A stretch of 64,000 nt of DNA from NCBI RefSeq assembly GCF_001546115.1, contig NZ_KQ955209.1, forward strand, positions 124,001 through 188,000, written 5' to 3'. Source of the DNA: Paracoccus aminovorans (GTDB lineage: Bacteria > Pseudomonadota > Alphaproteobacteria > Rhodobacterales > Rhodobacteraceae). The notes beneath the pieces are model-generated. The model worked only from the letters and a program-made list of their open reading frames with translations, had not been told where the DNA came from and did not search any database. A program made the translations under genes and the position numbers. Every line of letters begins with the position of its first letter. The stretch's first letter is position 1. Of this stretch, positions 20,351 to 30,422 are shown piece after piece.

Positions 20351-22135
20351 TCAGTTCTGCGCCGCCTGCTGCTTTTGCACCGTGCCCAAGGCAAAGGCGT
20401 CGGCCAGGACCTTGTAGACATCGGATTGCTCCATGTAGCCCTTGAAGGCCTCGGCGCCCGGGCCGGTCGCCTGCAGCACGATGTCGTCGACGGCATGGAC
20501 CGCGGTGTCGTTCTCGCGCGGCAGGTTGCCCTGGCGCAGCACGGCGCCGGGCACGTCCTTGTAGGCCTCGTTCGCGACATAGACGCCGTCCTGCGCCTGG
20601 ATCGCCGGGGTGAACGGGTTGTCGAGCTTGGGCCCGAAGGTCTCGTAGTAATCCGGATAGTTCGAGGCGAAGATCGCCAGCGGATGCTTGACGTCGACGC
20701 TGTCCGGATAGCCGTCCCGGTCGGCGTCGGCATAGTCGGGGAAGCCCGCGTCGTCATAGACCTTGACCCGCTCGCGCATGTCGGAGTCGGGCGCGGTCGA
20801 GCGGTCTAAGGTGCCGATCAGCGACACGCCATGGGTATGGTCGCCCGTCACCACGACCAGCGTGTCGGGGTTCCTGGCGGCAAAGTCGCGGGCCAGCGCC
20901 ACGGCCTGGTCCAGCTCGATGGTCTCGACCACGGCGCGGTCCCAGTCCAGCGGATGCGACATCTTGTCGATGCTGGCGCCCTCGACCATCAGGAAGAAGC
21001 CCTCGGGATTCTTCGACAGCTGGTCCAGCGCCGCCTGGGTCATGTCGACCAGGCCCGGCTGGTCGGGGAACTTCTCGACCGTGCCCTTCTTCAGCTGGTT
21101 GCGGTCCAGCCAGGTGTCCATGTTGCCGGTGTGGAACAGGCCCAGGATCTTGCCGCTGTTGCTGCCGGCGGCGGCCTTCAGCTCGGCGCCGGTCGAGGCC
21201 ACGGCATAGCCGGCGTCGCGGAACATCTGGACGTAATCCTTGTCGTCCTTGCGCTTGGAACCCGGCACGTCGGACTTCAGGAAATAGGCCGAGCCGCCGC
21301 CCAGGATCACCTCGGGCTGCACGTCGTGGATCATGCCGACGATATCCTCCTTGTCGCCGCGCTTGCGGGTATGGGCGACAAGGGCGGCCGGGGTCGCGTC
21401 CTCCAGCTCGGCGGTCGAGACGATGCCGATGGACTTCTCCGTGGTGCGGCGCAGCGCCTCGGCGATGGTCTCGACGCGCGGGTCGTCCTGGCTGTCGGGC
21501 GTGCGGTCGGCATAGACGCCAAGCGCGTTCACGCGGGCCTTGTGACCGGTCATATAGGCCGACATGGTATTGGCCGAATCGGTGGCGATGGAATGGGTCG
21601 ACGAGGTGCCGATGAAGGCCATGTGGTCCAGGTCGTCCATCGCCAGCCGGCCATTGGCCTTGCCGCCGGTCATGCCCTTGGACATGATCCGCGCCGCGGT
21701 GCGATGCGCGACCGAAAGCCCGTCGCCGACGATGAAGATCACGTTCCTGGCCTTGGGCGCGGTCGCGGTGCCATAGACCTCCCAGGTGGCGCTGCGGCTC
21801 TGGTCGCCGGCCTTGACCTCGACGGTATAGCGGCCCGGCTCGGCCAGGGTGACGCCGCGCAGGATCAGGGCCGAGCCCATGATGGCGCCGTCCTCGTCCT
21901 TTTCCTCGGCGACATATTCGGCCGGCTTGCCAAGGGCTTCAGCATAGGGCTTGCCATTGACCAGCACCGAGACCGCATCCTGGGGCGCGACGCCCTCCAG
22001 CTCGACCTTGAAGTCGAAGGGCGAGCCGGCCAGGATCGTCGCCCGGTCCAGCGGATAGATTTCCGCAGCCGTGGCCGACAGGGCGAAGCCGGTCAGCATG
22101 GTGCTGGCCGCAAGGGCGGCAGAGAGTTTGCGCAT
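20351..22135 (-). CDS. phoA: Alkaline phosphatase (PhoA family), exported
   Basis: The 594-residue precursor has a signal peptide (residues 1-24, ending ALSATA-AE). An N-terminal non-catalytic domain (about 25-125) precedes the phosphatase core: NVIFIVGDGLS (metal Asp), STHSIATDSANTMSAY with the nucleophile Ser, VEGASIDKMSHP and VTGDHTHG with metal-binding residues. A calcium-like loop DADRDGYPDSVD lies near residue 470, as in calcium-stimulated secreted phosphatases. ATG 22135 precedes the signal peptide; an upstream in-frame ATG would disturb it. A possible Pho box lies upstream. Confidence 0.93.
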   Translation of the reverse strand: MRKLSAALAASTMLTGFALSATAAEIYPLDRATILAGSPFDFKVELEGVAPQDAVSVLVNGKPYAEALGKPAEYVAEEKDEDGAIMGSALILRGVTLAEPGRYTVEVKAGDQSRSATWEVYGTATAPKARNVIFIVGDGLSVAHRTAARIMSKGMTGGKANGRLAMDDLDHMAFIGTSSTHSIATDSANTMSAYMTGHKARVNALGVYADRTPDSQDDPRVETIAEALRRTTEKSIGIVSTAELEDATPAALVAHTRKRGDKEDIVGMIHDVQPEVILGGGSAYFLKSDVPGSKRKDDKDYVQMFRDAGYAVASTGAELKAAAGSNSGKILGLFHTGNMDTWLDRNQLKKGTVEKFPDQPGLVDMTQAALDQLSKNPEGFFLMVEGASIDKMSHPLDWDRAVVETIELDQAVALARDFAARNPDTLVVVTGDHTHGVSLIGTLDRSTAPDSDMRERVKVYDDAGFPDYADADRDGYPDSVDVKHPLAIFASNYPDYYETFGPKLDNPFTPAIQAQDGVYVANEAYKDVPGAVLRQGNLPRENDTAVHAVDDIVLQATGPGAEAFKGYMEQSDVYKVLADAFALGTVQKQQAAQN

Positions 22136-22220
22136 GGATGCCTCGTTCTGAATTGGGTCGGGCTTCAAAGCCCCACGCGGGCTGCCTTAGGCGGTTCAGG
22201 TGACGAGGATACGGCGGGAC

Positions 22221-22238
22221 GGTGACGTCTGTGTGACG
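22221..22238 (-). promoter_or_regulatory. Candidate Pho box for phoA
   Basis: On the minus strand this reads as two CGTCAC units 11 bases apart (CGTCACACAGACGTCACC). PhoB sites are direct repeats with this 11-base period and a TGTCA-like core. It lies between the end of hutD and phoA, about 90 bases before the phoA ATG. Read directly; function inferred. Confidence 0.5.
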
Positions 22239-22243
22239 ATTGC

Positions 22244-22813
22244 TCAGGCGCGAAAGATCTCGACCAGCCACAGGTCCGGCGCGGGGGTCAGCGGCAGCGC
22301 CGCCTCGGGCCCGTCGCAAAGCACCGCGTCATGCGGCGCCAGCGCCAGCGTCTCGCCGGCAAATTCCAGCGTGGCATGGTCGGTCGCAAGCCACAGCCGC
22401 CAGTCGGGCGCCGGGCTTGGGGCCGGGGATGCGTCCGGCGCCGCCAGCCGATGCCGGAAGGCGCCGCGCCGGGTCATCACGTTCAGGTCGGTGATCGGCC
22501 CGTCGATCAGCCGCGCCGCGCTTGGCACGTCGGCGGGAAAAGCCAAGGGCTCGGACCGCGGCGTCAGCCGGTGCAGCCCCTGCCCTTGCACCTGCAGCGC
22601 GATGCCCGCGCCGGTCAGCACGGCCAGCGTCCGGTCGATGCCGGAAAACACCGAGAAGTCGCCGTCCTTGGTCACGCCGGCCATGCTGACGCGCCAGCCG
22701 AAATCGGCAAGGCCGGCGCCCTCTGGGTGGACGGCGACCTCGATGGTCTCGCCGCGGCCGTTCTTCCAGGGCATGCGGCGATGGTCGGGACTGCGCAGGA
22801 TGCGATGGCTCAT
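22244..22813 (-). CDS. HutD/Ves-family cupin-like protein
   Basis: The 189-residue protein has the family's start RMPWKNGRGETIEVAVHP, the DFGWRVSMAGVTKDGDFSVFSGIDRTLAVL block and a DLNVMTRRG motif. HutD proteins occur with histidine utilisation genes and Ves with cold response, but their function is unresolved. Here there is no hut gene nearby; the ATG overlaps the kdpE stop as ATGA, so it is translated with the two-component system. The end of the gene leaves only about 108 bases to phoA. Confidence 0.85.
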   Translation of the reverse strand: MSHRILRSPDHRRMPWKNGRGETIEVAVHPEGAGLADFGWRVSMAGVTKDGDFSVFSGIDRTLAVLTGAGIALQVQGQGLHRLTPRSEPLAFPADVPSAARLIDGPITDLNVMTRRGAFRHRLAAPDASPAPSPAPDWRLWLATDHATLEFAGETLALAPHDAVLCDGPEAALPLTPAPDLWLVEIFRA

Positions 22814-23526
22814 GGTTGCTTTCCCGGCTCGGCCGGGCCTCCTTCGGTTGCGGCCCAGCGATAGCCGACGCCGGGCTCGGTCAGGATCAGTTCCGGCCGG
22901 GCGGGGTCGCGTTCCAGCTTCTGGCGCAGCTGGCCGATGAAGACCCGCAGATAGGGCACGTCGTCGACATGCGCCGGGCCCCAGACCAGTTGCAACAGCT
23001 TGTGATGCGTCATCACCCGGCCGGCATTGCCGACCAGCGCCGCCAGCAGGTCGAATTCCTTGGGCGTCAGCCGCAGCACCTCGCCGTCGCGGCTGACCTG
23101 ATGCGCGGCCAGGTCGATGACCAGCCCGCCCTGGCGCACCTGCTCGCTGCGGGCGGCGCGGCGCGGGCGCAGGCTGGCGCGCAGCCGGGCCAGCAATTCG
23201 CCGATGCCGAAGGGCTTGGCCACGAAATCGTCGGCGCCCAGGTCCAGCGCCATGATCTTTTCCATCTCCTGGTCATGGGCCGAAAGCACGATCACCGGCA
23301 TGTCCGAGCGCAGGCGCAGCCGCTCGATCACCTCCTTGCCGTTCATGTCGGGCAGGCCCAGGTCCAGGATCATCAGGTCGGGCTCCTGCGCCGCGGCCTG
23401 GGCCAGGGCCTCGGCCCCGTTACCGGCCAGGCAGGTGTCGTAACCGGCCGCGACCAGCGCATGGCCCAGGAAACGCTGGATCTGCGGCTCGTCGTCGACG
23501 ATCAGGATCAGACGGCGGTCTCCCAT
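22810..23526 (-). CDS. kdpE: KdpE-like OmpR-family response regulator
   Basis: The 238-residue regulator has a receiver domain with acidic pair DDE, phospho-acceptor Asp in LMILDLGLPDMNG, Thr/Ser switch VLSAH and Lys in VAKPFG, then a winged-helix DNA-binding domain with LTPKEFDLLAALV and YLRVFIGQLRQKLE, typical of KdpE. ATG 23526 lies eight bases from the end of the kinase gene. It probably regulates the divergent potassium transporter gene kup rather than kdpFABC, which is not in the window. Confidence 0.9.
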   Translation of the reverse strand: MGDRRLILIVDDEPQIQRFLGHALVAAGYDTCLAGNGAEALAQAAAQEPDLMILDLGLPDMNGKEVIERLRLRSDMPVIVLSAHDQEMEKIMALDLGADDFVAKPFGIGELLARLRASLRPRRAARSEQVRQGGLVIDLAAHQVSRDGEVLRLTPKEFDLLAALVGNAGRVMTHHKLLQLVWGPAHVDDVPYLRVFIGQLRQKLERDPARPELILTEPGVGYRWAATEGGPAEPGKQP

Positions 23527-23534
23527 GGCCGGCC

Positions 23535-25049
23535 TCAGGCGCGGGGCTTCGGGATCGGCAGGCGGATCGCCAGCGCCGCCCCGCCGGAACTGCCGCGCTG
23601 CGCCGTCATCCGCCCGCCAAGCGCCCGGGTGATGCCCTTGCAGATCGGCAGGCCCAGACCGGCGCCCGGCGGCGCGCCCACCGCCTCGTCCGAGGCCAGC
23701 CATTCCGCGATGGCCGGCGGCAGGCCGCGGCCGCTGTCCAGCACGGTCAGCACCAGCTCCTGCCCCTCGACCGCGCCGGTGACGCGGATCGGGCCCTGCG
23801 AATATTTCACCGCGTTTTCGACCAGGTTGAAGATCGCCTGCTCCAGCAGGCCGGCCTCGGCGCGGATCATCGGCAGGGGGCCGGCTTCGGCGGTGATGCG
23901 GGCCTTGGGCCAACTGCGCCGGGCCCGCGCCACCGCCGCCTGCATGGCGTCGCCGGCATCGACCCAGGCCATCTGCGCCGCGATGCCGGCTTGCAGGCGG
24001 GTCAGTTGCAGCAGCTTTTCGACATAGCGCGCCAGGCGGCCGGTCTCTTCCTCGATGGCGGCCAGCAGGTCGGCCTGCGCCGCCGGCGGCAGGGTCGCGC
24101 CCAGCTCGCGCAGCGTCGTCACCGCGCCGAGGATGGTCGCCAGCGGCGTCCGCAGGTCATGCGACAGCGAGGCGAGCAGCGCGGCGCGGGTTTCCTCGGA
24201 GACGGCGCGGCGGCGCTCGGCCTCGGCGGCCTCGGCCAGGGCCAGGCGCTGCAACGCCTGTTCGGACTGGCGCAGCACGACCTCGATCCCGGTCTCGCGC
24301 CACTCGCGGTCGCGGCGGTCGGGGTCCAGCCGGGCATGGCCCAGCACCGTGCCGCCGCCATCGGCATGCAGCGGATAGAAGCTCAGCCGCGAGCCAGCCC
24401 AGCCCCGCGCGGCGGCGAATTCGGCGCGGCGCCGGCGAAAGGCGATGTCGGCGGCGTCCAGATCGCTCGCCACCGGCGCATAGCCCTGCGGCAGCGCCGC
24501 GAGCAGGCGCAGCCCGTCCCGCTCGGGCACCAGCGCCACCGCGGGGCCCTGCGCCAGCTCGTGCAGGTGGCGCAGCGCGATACGGGCCACGTCCTCGGCG
24601 CTGGCGGCGCCGGCCAGGTCGCCGCTGACCCGCGACACCACCTCCAGCGCGGCGGCGCGGCCCTTGGCGGCATCGACCTGCTCGCGCAAGCGCCCGGCCA
24701 GCAGCCCGGTCAGGCTGGCGGCCAGCAGGAACACCGCCAGCGTGATCAGATCCTGCGGCTGGGCGATATGCAGGGTGAAATGCGGCTCGACGAACAGGAA
24801 GTTGAAGGCGGCGATGGCCCCCACCGCACTGGCGATCCCCACCCAGAAGCCGAAGGCCGCCGCGCTGATCAGCACCGCCGTCAGGAACAGCAGGATCGAG
24901 ACGTTTTCCGGCAGCAGCTCGTGCAGCCGGTCGGCGGCCAGCGTGACCAGCGCCAGCAGCAGCGCCGCGCCCAGGAAGCCGCCGAAGCGGGGCATGGTGC
25001 TCCAGCGGCGGTCGTCGGGCGGCAGGCGCGAGGGTTCGAAACGGTCCAT
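23535..25049 (-). CDS. kdpD: Short KdpD-like sensor kinase lacking the N-terminal KdpD/USP domains
   Basis: The 504-residue protein starts almost directly with four close membrane helices (about 22-120, DUF4118), then a GAF-like region (130-260), a coiled stretch, and HisKA/HATPase domains with H-box SLSHDLRTPLA, N-box NLVENAVKY and G-boxes DSGRGLPP and GAGLGLPICKG. E. coli KdpD is about 890 residues and begins with a ~400-residue cytosolic sensor carrying a P-loop; that part is absent here. The frame opens cleanly at 25049 and no remnant of the missing part lies upstream, so this is a real short form rather than a truncation. It is paired with kdpE and divergent from kup. Confidence 0.88.
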   Translation of the reverse strand: MDRFEPSRLPPDDRRWSTMPRFGGFLGAALLLALVTLAADRLHELLPENVSILLFLTAVLISAAAFGFWVGIASAVGAIAAFNFLFVEPHFTLHIAQPQDLITLAVFLLAASLTGLLAGRLREQVDAAKGRAAALEVVSRVSGDLAGAASAEDVARIALRHLHELAQGPAVALVPERDGLRLLAALPQGYAPVASDLDAADIAFRRRRAEFAAARGWAGSRLSFYPLHADGGGTVLGHARLDPDRRDREWRETGIEVVLRQSEQALQRLALAEAAEAERRRAVSEETRAALLASLSHDLRTPLATILGAVTTLRELGATLPPAAQADLLAAIEEETGRLARYVEKLLQLTRLQAGIAAQMAWVDAGDAMQAAVARARRSWPKARITAEAGPLPMIRAEAGLLEQAIFNLVENAVKYSQGPIRVTGAVEGQELVLTVLDSGRGLPPAIAEWLASDEAVGAPPGAGLGLPICKGITRALGGRMTAQRGSSGGAALAIRLPIPKPRA

Positions 25050-25090
25050 ATCCCGGATCTGGCGCGATGGCGCCGGCCTTGTCCATGGTC

Positions 25091-25109
25091 TTTACGATTT
25101 CCTTACACC
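25091..25109. promoter_or_regulatory. Candidate KdpE-type binding site between kdpDE and kup
   Basis: TTTACGATTTCCTTACACC is recalled to be similar (14 of 19 positions) to the T-rich KdpE site of the E. coli kdp promoter (TTTATACTTTTTTTACA and following CC). It is the only T-rich patch in the 150-base divergent gap. The motif is seen in the sequence; the comparison is from memory. Confidence 0.45.
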
Positions 25110-25199
25110 CGTTAACGGAATCCCTGTCGATCCCTTATGCGCGCCCGGCGCAATCTGCCCGCTCGGGCCGGCGCGATTCCGGCGCAGGGGAATGAATAC

Positions 25200-27101
25200 A
25201 TGGCAAGTCTGGATACCCATATGTCCGACGCCCAGCCGCGCCGCGCGGGACTGCTGTCGCTGTCCCTGGCCGCGATCGGGGTCGTCTATGGCGACATCGG
25301 CACCTCGCCGCTTTACGCCTTCCGCGAGGCGATGCATGCCGCCGGCGCCACCCATGGCCAGGTGCTGCGCGAGGACGTGCTGGGGGTGCTGTCGCTGATC
25401 GTCTGGGCGCTGGTGCTGATCGTGACGGTGAAATACGTCCTGATCCTCTTGCGCGCCGACAACCAGGGCGAGGGCGGCACGCTGTCGCTGCTGGCCTTGG
25501 CACAGCGCGCCATGGGGCGCCCGAACCGGGTCGTGCTGGTCCTGGGCATGATCGGGGCGGCGCTGTTCTATGGCGACGCGGCGATCACCCCGGCGATCTC
25601 GGTCCTGTCGGCCATCGAGGGGATGAAGCTCGTCACCCCGCAGGTCGACCCCTATATCGAGCCCATCGCCATCGCCATCATCATCGCCCTGTTCCTGGTC
25701 CAGAACCGCGGCACCGAGGCGGTGGCCCGCTTCTTCGGCCCGATCACGCTGATCTGGTTCATGGTCATGGCGGCGGGCGGCATCCACTGGACCCTGCAGG
25801 ACCCCGAGGTGCTGGCGGCACTGAACCCGATCCATGCCCTGCGCTTCCTGCTCGACAATGGCCGGCTCGGCCTTGTCGTCCTGGGCGCGGTCTTCCTGGC
25901 CGTGACCGGGGCCGAGGCGCTTTATGCCGACATGGGCCATTTCGGCCGCAAGCCGATCCAGATGGCCTGGCTGTTCGTGGCCTTCCCGGCGCTGCTGCTG
26001 ACCTATTTCGGCCAGGGCGCGCTGCTGCTGTCCCGGCCCGAGGCGATGGAGAACCCGTTCTTCCTGATGTTTCCCGACTGGGCGCTGCTGCCGGTCGTCA
26101 TCCTGGCCACCATGGCCACGATCATCGCGAGCCAGGCCGTCATCACCGGCGCCTATTCGCTGACCCAGCAGGCGGTGCAGCTGCGCATGCTGCCGCGCAT
26201 GAAGATCCGCCACACCTCGGACGAGCACCAGGGCCAGATCTACATGCCCGGCGTCAACCGCTGGCTGATGCTGGCGGTGCTGGCGCTGGTGATGATCTTC
26301 GGCTCGTCCTCGAGCCTGGCTTCGGCCTATGGCATCAGCGTGACCGGGACCATGGTCGTGACCGCGCTGCTGGCGATGATCGTGATCTGGAAGCATTGGA
26401 AGCTGCCCCTGTGGCTGGCCGTGGCGATCATGCTGCCCTTCCTGGTGCTGGACCTGACCTTCCTGGGCGCGAACCTGATCAAGCTGCACGAGGGCGGCTA
26501 TGTCCCCTTGGGCATCGCCGGCGCCATGCTGCTGACCATGGCCAGCTGGATGCGCGGCACCGCCATCGTGCTGGCCAAGGACCGCGAGGCCGAACTGCCG
26601 CTGGACGCGCTGCTGGCGCAGATCGAGAAATCCGACCGCATCGCCCCGGTGCCGGGCACGGCGGTGTTCCTGACCTCGACGCCGGATCTGGCGCCCTCGG
26701 CCCTGCTGCACAGCCTCAAGCACTTCAAGTCGCTGCACGAGCAGAACGTGATCCTGACCATCACCACGGCCGAGGTGCCGCGTGTGGACCCAGCCGAGCG
26801 GGTGCGGATCGAGGACATCAACGACCGCTTCCGCCGCGTCTGGCTGATCTACGGCTATGCCGAAGAGCCGGACGTGCCGCAGGCGCTGGTGCAATGCCGC
26901 CGCCAGGGCTGGAAATTCGACATCATGGCCACGAGCTTCATCCTGTCGCGGCGGCGGCTGCGGATCTCGACCCGCTCGCGCATGCCAAGCTGGCAGGGCA
27001 AGCTCTATATCGCGCTGTCGCGCAATGCCGCCGCCGCCTCGGACTATTTCCGCATCCCGGCGGGCCGGGTGGTCGAGATCGGGGCGCAGATGAACATCTA
27101 G
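25200..27101 (+). CDS. kup: Kup potassium uptake transporter
   Basis: The 633-residue protein has the family hallmark [14 protein letters not shown] near residue 29, about 12 membrane segments to residue ~450, and a C-terminal cytosolic domain. It imports potassium with protons. CAGGGGAA nine bases before the ATG at 25200 supports this start; the next ATG at 25221 is possible. It is divergent from a kdpDE-like pair and its TAG overlaps the stop of the biotin carboxylase gene in CTAG. Confidence 0.95.
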   Translation: MASLDTHMSDAQPRRAGLLSLSLAAIGVVYGDIGTSPLYAFREAMHAAGATHGQVLREDVLGVLSLIVWALVLIVTVKYVLILLRADNQGEGGTLSLLALAQRAMGRPNRVVLVLGMIGAALFYGDAAITPAISVLSAIEGMKLVTPQVDPYIEPIAIAIIIALFLVQNRGTEAVARFFGPITLIWFMVMAAGGIHWTLQDPEVLAALNPIHALRFLLDNGRLGLVVLGAVFLAVTGAEALYADMGHFGRKPIQMAWLFVAFPALLLTYFGQGALLLSRPEAMENPFFLMFPDWALLPVVILATMATIIASQAVITGAYSLTQQAVQLRMLPRMKIRHTSDEHQGQIYMPGVNRWLMLAVLALVMIFGSSSSLASAYGISVTGTMVVTALLAMIVIWKHWKLPLWLAVAIMLPFLVLDLTFLGANLIKLHEGGYVPLGIAGAMLLTMASWMRGTAIVLAKDREAELPLDALLAQIEKSDRIAPVPGTAVFLTSTPDLAPSALLHSLKHFKSLHEQNVILTITTAEVPRVDPAERVRIEDINDRFRRVWLIYGYAEEPDVPQALVQCRRQGWKFDIMATSFILSRRRLRISTRSRMPSWQGKLYIALSRNAAAASDYFRIPAGRVVEIGAQMNI

Positions 27102-28870
27102 GGCGCGGCCTCTATCCGGGCCAAGGCCGCGCCGAAGGCCAGGGAGGCGCCCTCGTCGGCCAGCCGCTTGAGCCTGCCGGCACGATGCGCCGCGACGCGG
27201 GTCTCCATCTTCATCGCCTCGATGACGGCGACGACCTGGCCGGGTTCCACCGCGGCGCCGTCCGCGACCTGCCACAGCGTCAGGGTGCCGGGGACTGGGG
27301 CGGTCAGCAGGGCCTCGTCCACCTCGGGCGCGGCTTGCGGGGTCGCCCTGCCCTGCGGCATCTGCGCCAGCAGGTTGCCGGGCAGGCCCAGCTCATGCCG
27401 CTTGCCGTCGATCTCGATGGCGACGCGCAGCAGGGGCGCTGCGGGCGCCGGCGCGACGCGGGCATGGGGCGCGACCGCCTCGGCCAGCGCCGCGGCGAAA
27501 TCGGTCTCGATCCAGCGGGTATGGACGCGAAAATCGCCGTCCTCGGCGCGGAAATCCGGCGCCGCGACCACCGCGCGATGGAAGGGCAGTACCGAGGCAA
27601 CGCCCTCGATGCAGAACTCGCGCAGCGCACGGGCGGCGCGGGCCAGCGCCTCGGCGCGGGTGGCGCCGGTGACGATCAGCTTGGCCATCAGCGAATCGAA
27701 GCTGCCGGGCACCACCGAGCCCTGGGCCACGCCGCTGTCCAGCCGGATGCCCGGCCCCGAGGGCGCATCGAAGACCTCGACCGGCCCGGGCGTGGGCAGG
27801 AAGCCGCGCGCCGGATCCTCGGCATTGATGCGGAACTCGATGGCATGGCCGCGCGGCTCGGGCACCGTCTCGTCGGCCAGCCTTGCGCCTTGCGCCACGC
27901 GGATCATGGCGCGCACCAGGTCGATGCCGGTGGTTTCCTCGGTCACCGGATGCTCGACCTGCAGCCGGGTGTTCACCTCGAGGAAGGAAATCGTGCCATT
28001 GGCCGAGAGCAGGTATTCCACCGTCCCGGCCCCCGAATAGCCGGCATGGGCGCAGATGGCGCGGGCCGAGTCGTGGATGCGGGCGCGCTGCTCGTCGGTC
28101 AGGAAGGGCGCCGGCCCCTCCTCGACCAGCTTCTGGTTGCGGCGCTGCAGGGAACAGTCGCGGGTGCCGATCACCTTGACGGTGCCGTGCTTGTCGGCCA
28201 GCACCTGCGCCTCGACATGGCGCGGGCGGTCGAGGAATTGCTCGATGAAACACTCGCCACGGCCGAAGGCGGCCAGCGCCTCGCGGATGGCGGATTGGAA
28301 CAGCTCCTCGACCTCCTCCAGGCGCCAGGCGACCTTCATGCCGCGGCCGCCGCCGCCGAAAGCGGCCTTGATGGCGATGGGCAGGCCGTGCTGCCTGGCG
28401 AAAGCCAGCGCCTCGGCCGGGGTTCCGACCGGGCCGGCGGTGCCGGCGACCAGCGGCGCGCCGACGGTCTCGGCGATGCGGCGGGCCTCGATCTTGTCGC
28501 CGAGCGCCTCGATCACCTTCGGGTCGGGGCCGATCCAGATCAGCCCGGCATCCTGCACGGCCTGCGCGAATTCGGCGCGTTCCGACAGGAAACCATAGCC
28601 CGGATGGATGGCATCGGCGCCGGCCGCCTGGGCGATGGCGATGATCTTGCCGGCGTCGAGATAGGTGTCCGCGGGCTTCTCGCCCACCAACGCATGCGCC
28701 TCGTCGGCCATGCGGACGAACAGCGCCTCGCGGTCGCTGTCGGCATAGACGGCGACGGAGCGGATGCCCTCGTCGCGGCAGGCGAGGATCACCCGCACGG
28801 CGATTTCGCCGCGATTGGCGATCAGCAGGCGGGTGATCGGCCGGGTCGGGCCGGTGGCAAACAGGGTCAT
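27098..28870 (-). CDS. Biotin carboxylase fused to biotin carrier domain, in a 5-oxoprolinase-type operon
   Basis: The 590-residue protein carries a full biotin carboxylase ([12 protein letters not shown] at the start, ATP-grasp loop [27 protein letters not shown]) of about 450 residues, a linker and a C-terminal biotinyl domain with EAMKMET (Lys about 554). Bicarbonate and ATP would form carboxybiotin. It is the last gene of a coupled operon (ATGA overlap with pxpBC). The pxpB/pxpC domains are homologous to the carboxyltransferase domains of urea carboxylase, so this pair could form a complete biotin-dependent carboxylase. It is not a plain acetyl-CoA carboxylase subunit by context. Confidence 0.85.
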   Translation of the reverse strand: MTLFATGPTRPITRLLIANRGEIAVRVILACRDEGIRSVAVYADSDREALFVRMADEAHALVGEKPADTYLDAGKIIAIAQAAGADAIHPGYGFLSERAEFAQAVQDAGLIWIGPDPKVIEALGDKIEARRIAETVGAPLVAGTAGPVGTPAEALAFARQHGLPIAIKAAFGGGGRGMKVAWRLEEVEELFQSAIREALAAFGRGECFIEQFLDRPRHVEAQVLADKHGTVKVIGTRDCSLQRRNQKLVEEGPAPFLTDEQRARIHDSARAICAHAGYSGAGTVEYLLSANGTISFLEVNTRLQVEHPVTEETTGIDLVRAMIRVAQGARLADETVPEPRGHAIEFRINAEDPARGFLPTPGPVEVFDAPSGPGIRLDSGVAQGSVVPGSFDSLMAKLIVTGATRAEALARAARALREFCIEGVASVLPFHRAVVAAPDFRAEDGDFRVHTRWIETDFAAALAEAVAPHARVAPAPAAPLLRVAIEIDGKRHELGLPGNLLAQMPQGRATPQAAPEVDEALLTAPVPGTLTLWQVADGAAVEPGQVVAVIEAMKMETRVAAHRAGRLKRLADEGASLAFGAALARIEAAP

Positions 28871-30420
28871 GCGGGCCTCCGTGGCGTGATCGGGGCGAAG
28901 TCGTGTTCGGCGGTGAAGCGGATGCGGGCGCCGGGCGGGATCTGGCCGGCGAGGTCCAGCGCCTCGGGGCGCAGCGTGGCGATGACCGGATAGCCGCCGG
29001 TCAGCGGATGGTCGGCCAGGAACAGCACCGGCTGGCCGGAATGTGGGATCTGGATGGCGCCGGTCTCGGTGCCTTCCGAGGGCAGTTCGCGCGCATCCTC
29101 GCGCGTCACCGCATCGCCCTGCAGGCGGATGCCCACGCGCGAGCTTTGCGGCGTCACCAGCCATTCCTGCGCCAGGAAATGCCGGACCATCTCGGGCGTG
29201 AACCAATCCGTGCGCGGGCCGAGGGTCACCGGCAACGCGACCAGATCGCCGGGTTTCGGCAGCGGCGGTTCGGGCTCGGGCGCGGCGACGGCGAAGGCGG
29301 GACGGTTCGCACCGGCCAGCACGGCGCCCGCCGTGATCGGCTCGGGCCCGACATGGGCCAGCGTATCGGTCGCGGCCGAGCCCAGGACCGGCGCGACCCG
29401 GAACCCGCCGCGCAGGGCGAGATAGCTGCGCATGCCCGCGCCGGGCGGGTCGATGGTGATCTCGTCGCCCGCATCCACCGCGAATGCCGCGCCGCGTGGG
29501 ATGAGGTGACCGGCGACGCTGGCCTGGGCCGCGCCGGTCAGGGCCAGCGTCATCGGCCGGTCGGCCCGCAGCCGGACCGGGCCCAGCGTGATCTCCAGCA
29601 CCGGCGCGTCTGAGGGGTTGCCGACGGCGCGATTGGCCCGGCGCGCCGCGCCCATGTCCAGCGCGCCCGAGGCCGAGACACCCTGCCCGCCCTGGCCCGG
29701 CCGCCCCTCGTCCTGAAAGACGATGGGAAAGGCGGTGGACAGCACGCGCAGGCCCTGCTCGGGCTGCGGCTGCGGGATGGCGGCCGAGGCGTGGACCTTG
29801 GCCTTGCGCGCCACGAAACGGCAGCGCAGACCGGGGCGCAGCAGCGCAGGCGGGTCACGGGACAGATCCCACATCGGCACCGCGGTGCGGCCGATCAGCT
29901 GCCAGCCGCCCGGCGTCTCCTGCGGATAGACGCCGCAGAAGCGCCCGGCCAGCGCCACCGAGCCGGCCGGGATGCGCGTGCGCGGCGTCGCCCGACGCGG
30001 CAGGTCGAAGCGCGGATCGTCGCAGGTCATATAGGCAAAGCCCGGCGCGAAGCCGCAAAAGGCCACCTGCCAGGTGGTCTTTTGATGGGCGGCGATCACC
30101 TCGGCCTCGGTCAGGCCCATATGGGCGGCGACATCGGCCAAGTCCGCGCCGTCATAGGTCACCGGCAGTTCGACCGTCTCGCTGGCGCGGGCAGCGGGCG
30201 GCGTGCCGGGGGCTGGCCGGCGGGCCAGGACCGCGCCGGCCAACCGGCCATCGGCGGCGGTGCCGGGCGCGGTGCGGATCATCAGCGTGCGGGCGGCCGG
30301 GACGATCTCGGAGACGCCCGGCACCGGATCGGCCAGAAGCGCGTCGAACAGCGCCAGCGTCTGGTCGAGGTCGTCCAGTTCCGCCAGCAGGGTGCGGGGG
30401 CCGATGGGCAGGAAGCGCAT
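28867..30420 (-). CDS. pxpBC: Fused PxpB-PxpC (AHS1-AHS2) 5-oxoprolinase subunits
   Basis: The 517-residue fusion has PxpB/KipI (residues 1-about 225; [42 protein letters not shown]) joined to PxpC/KipA (about 232-517; [22 protein letters not shown]). Separate PxpB and PxpC with PxpA hydrolyse 5-oxoproline using ATP. The same domain pair is the carboxyltransferase of urea amidolyases. ATG 30420; the stop overlaps the downstream gene by four bases. Fused forms occur elsewhere; substrate here is inferred. Confidence 0.88.
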   Translation of the reverse strand: MRFLPIGPRTLLAELDDLDQTLALFDALLADPVPGVSEIVPAARTLMIRTAPGTAADGRLAGAVLARRPAPGTPPAARASETVELPVTYDGADLADVAAHMGLTEAEVIAAHQKTTWQVAFCGFAPGFAYMTCDDPRFDLPRRATPRTRIPAGSVALAGRFCGVYPQETPGGWQLIGRTAVPMWDLSRDPPALLRPGLRCRFVARKAKVHASAAIPQPQPEQGLRVLSTAFPIVFQDEGRPGQGGQGVSASGALDMGAARRANRAVGNPSDAPVLEITLGPVRLRADRPMTLALTGAAQASVAGHLIPRGAAFAVDAGDEITIDPPGAGMRSYLALRGGFRVAPVLGSAATDTLAHVGPEPITAGAVLAGANRPAFAVAAPEPEPPLPKPGDLVALPVTLGPRTDWFTPEMVRHFLAQEWLVTPQSSRVGIRLQGDAVTREDARELPSEGTETGAIQIPHSGQPVLFLADHPLTGGYPVIATLRPEALDLAGQIPPGARIRFTAEHDFAPITPRRPA

Positions 30421-30422
30421 GG

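Noticed and set aside
27098..28870. Ordinary acetyl-CoA carboxylase biotin carboxylase (accC)
   Set aside because: Fused carrier domain and coupling to pxpBC point to another carboxylase.
26396..28993. 865-codon plus-strand open frame across kup and the biotin carboxylase gene
   Set aside because: It crosses a convergent pair in the wrong frame and shows no domain.
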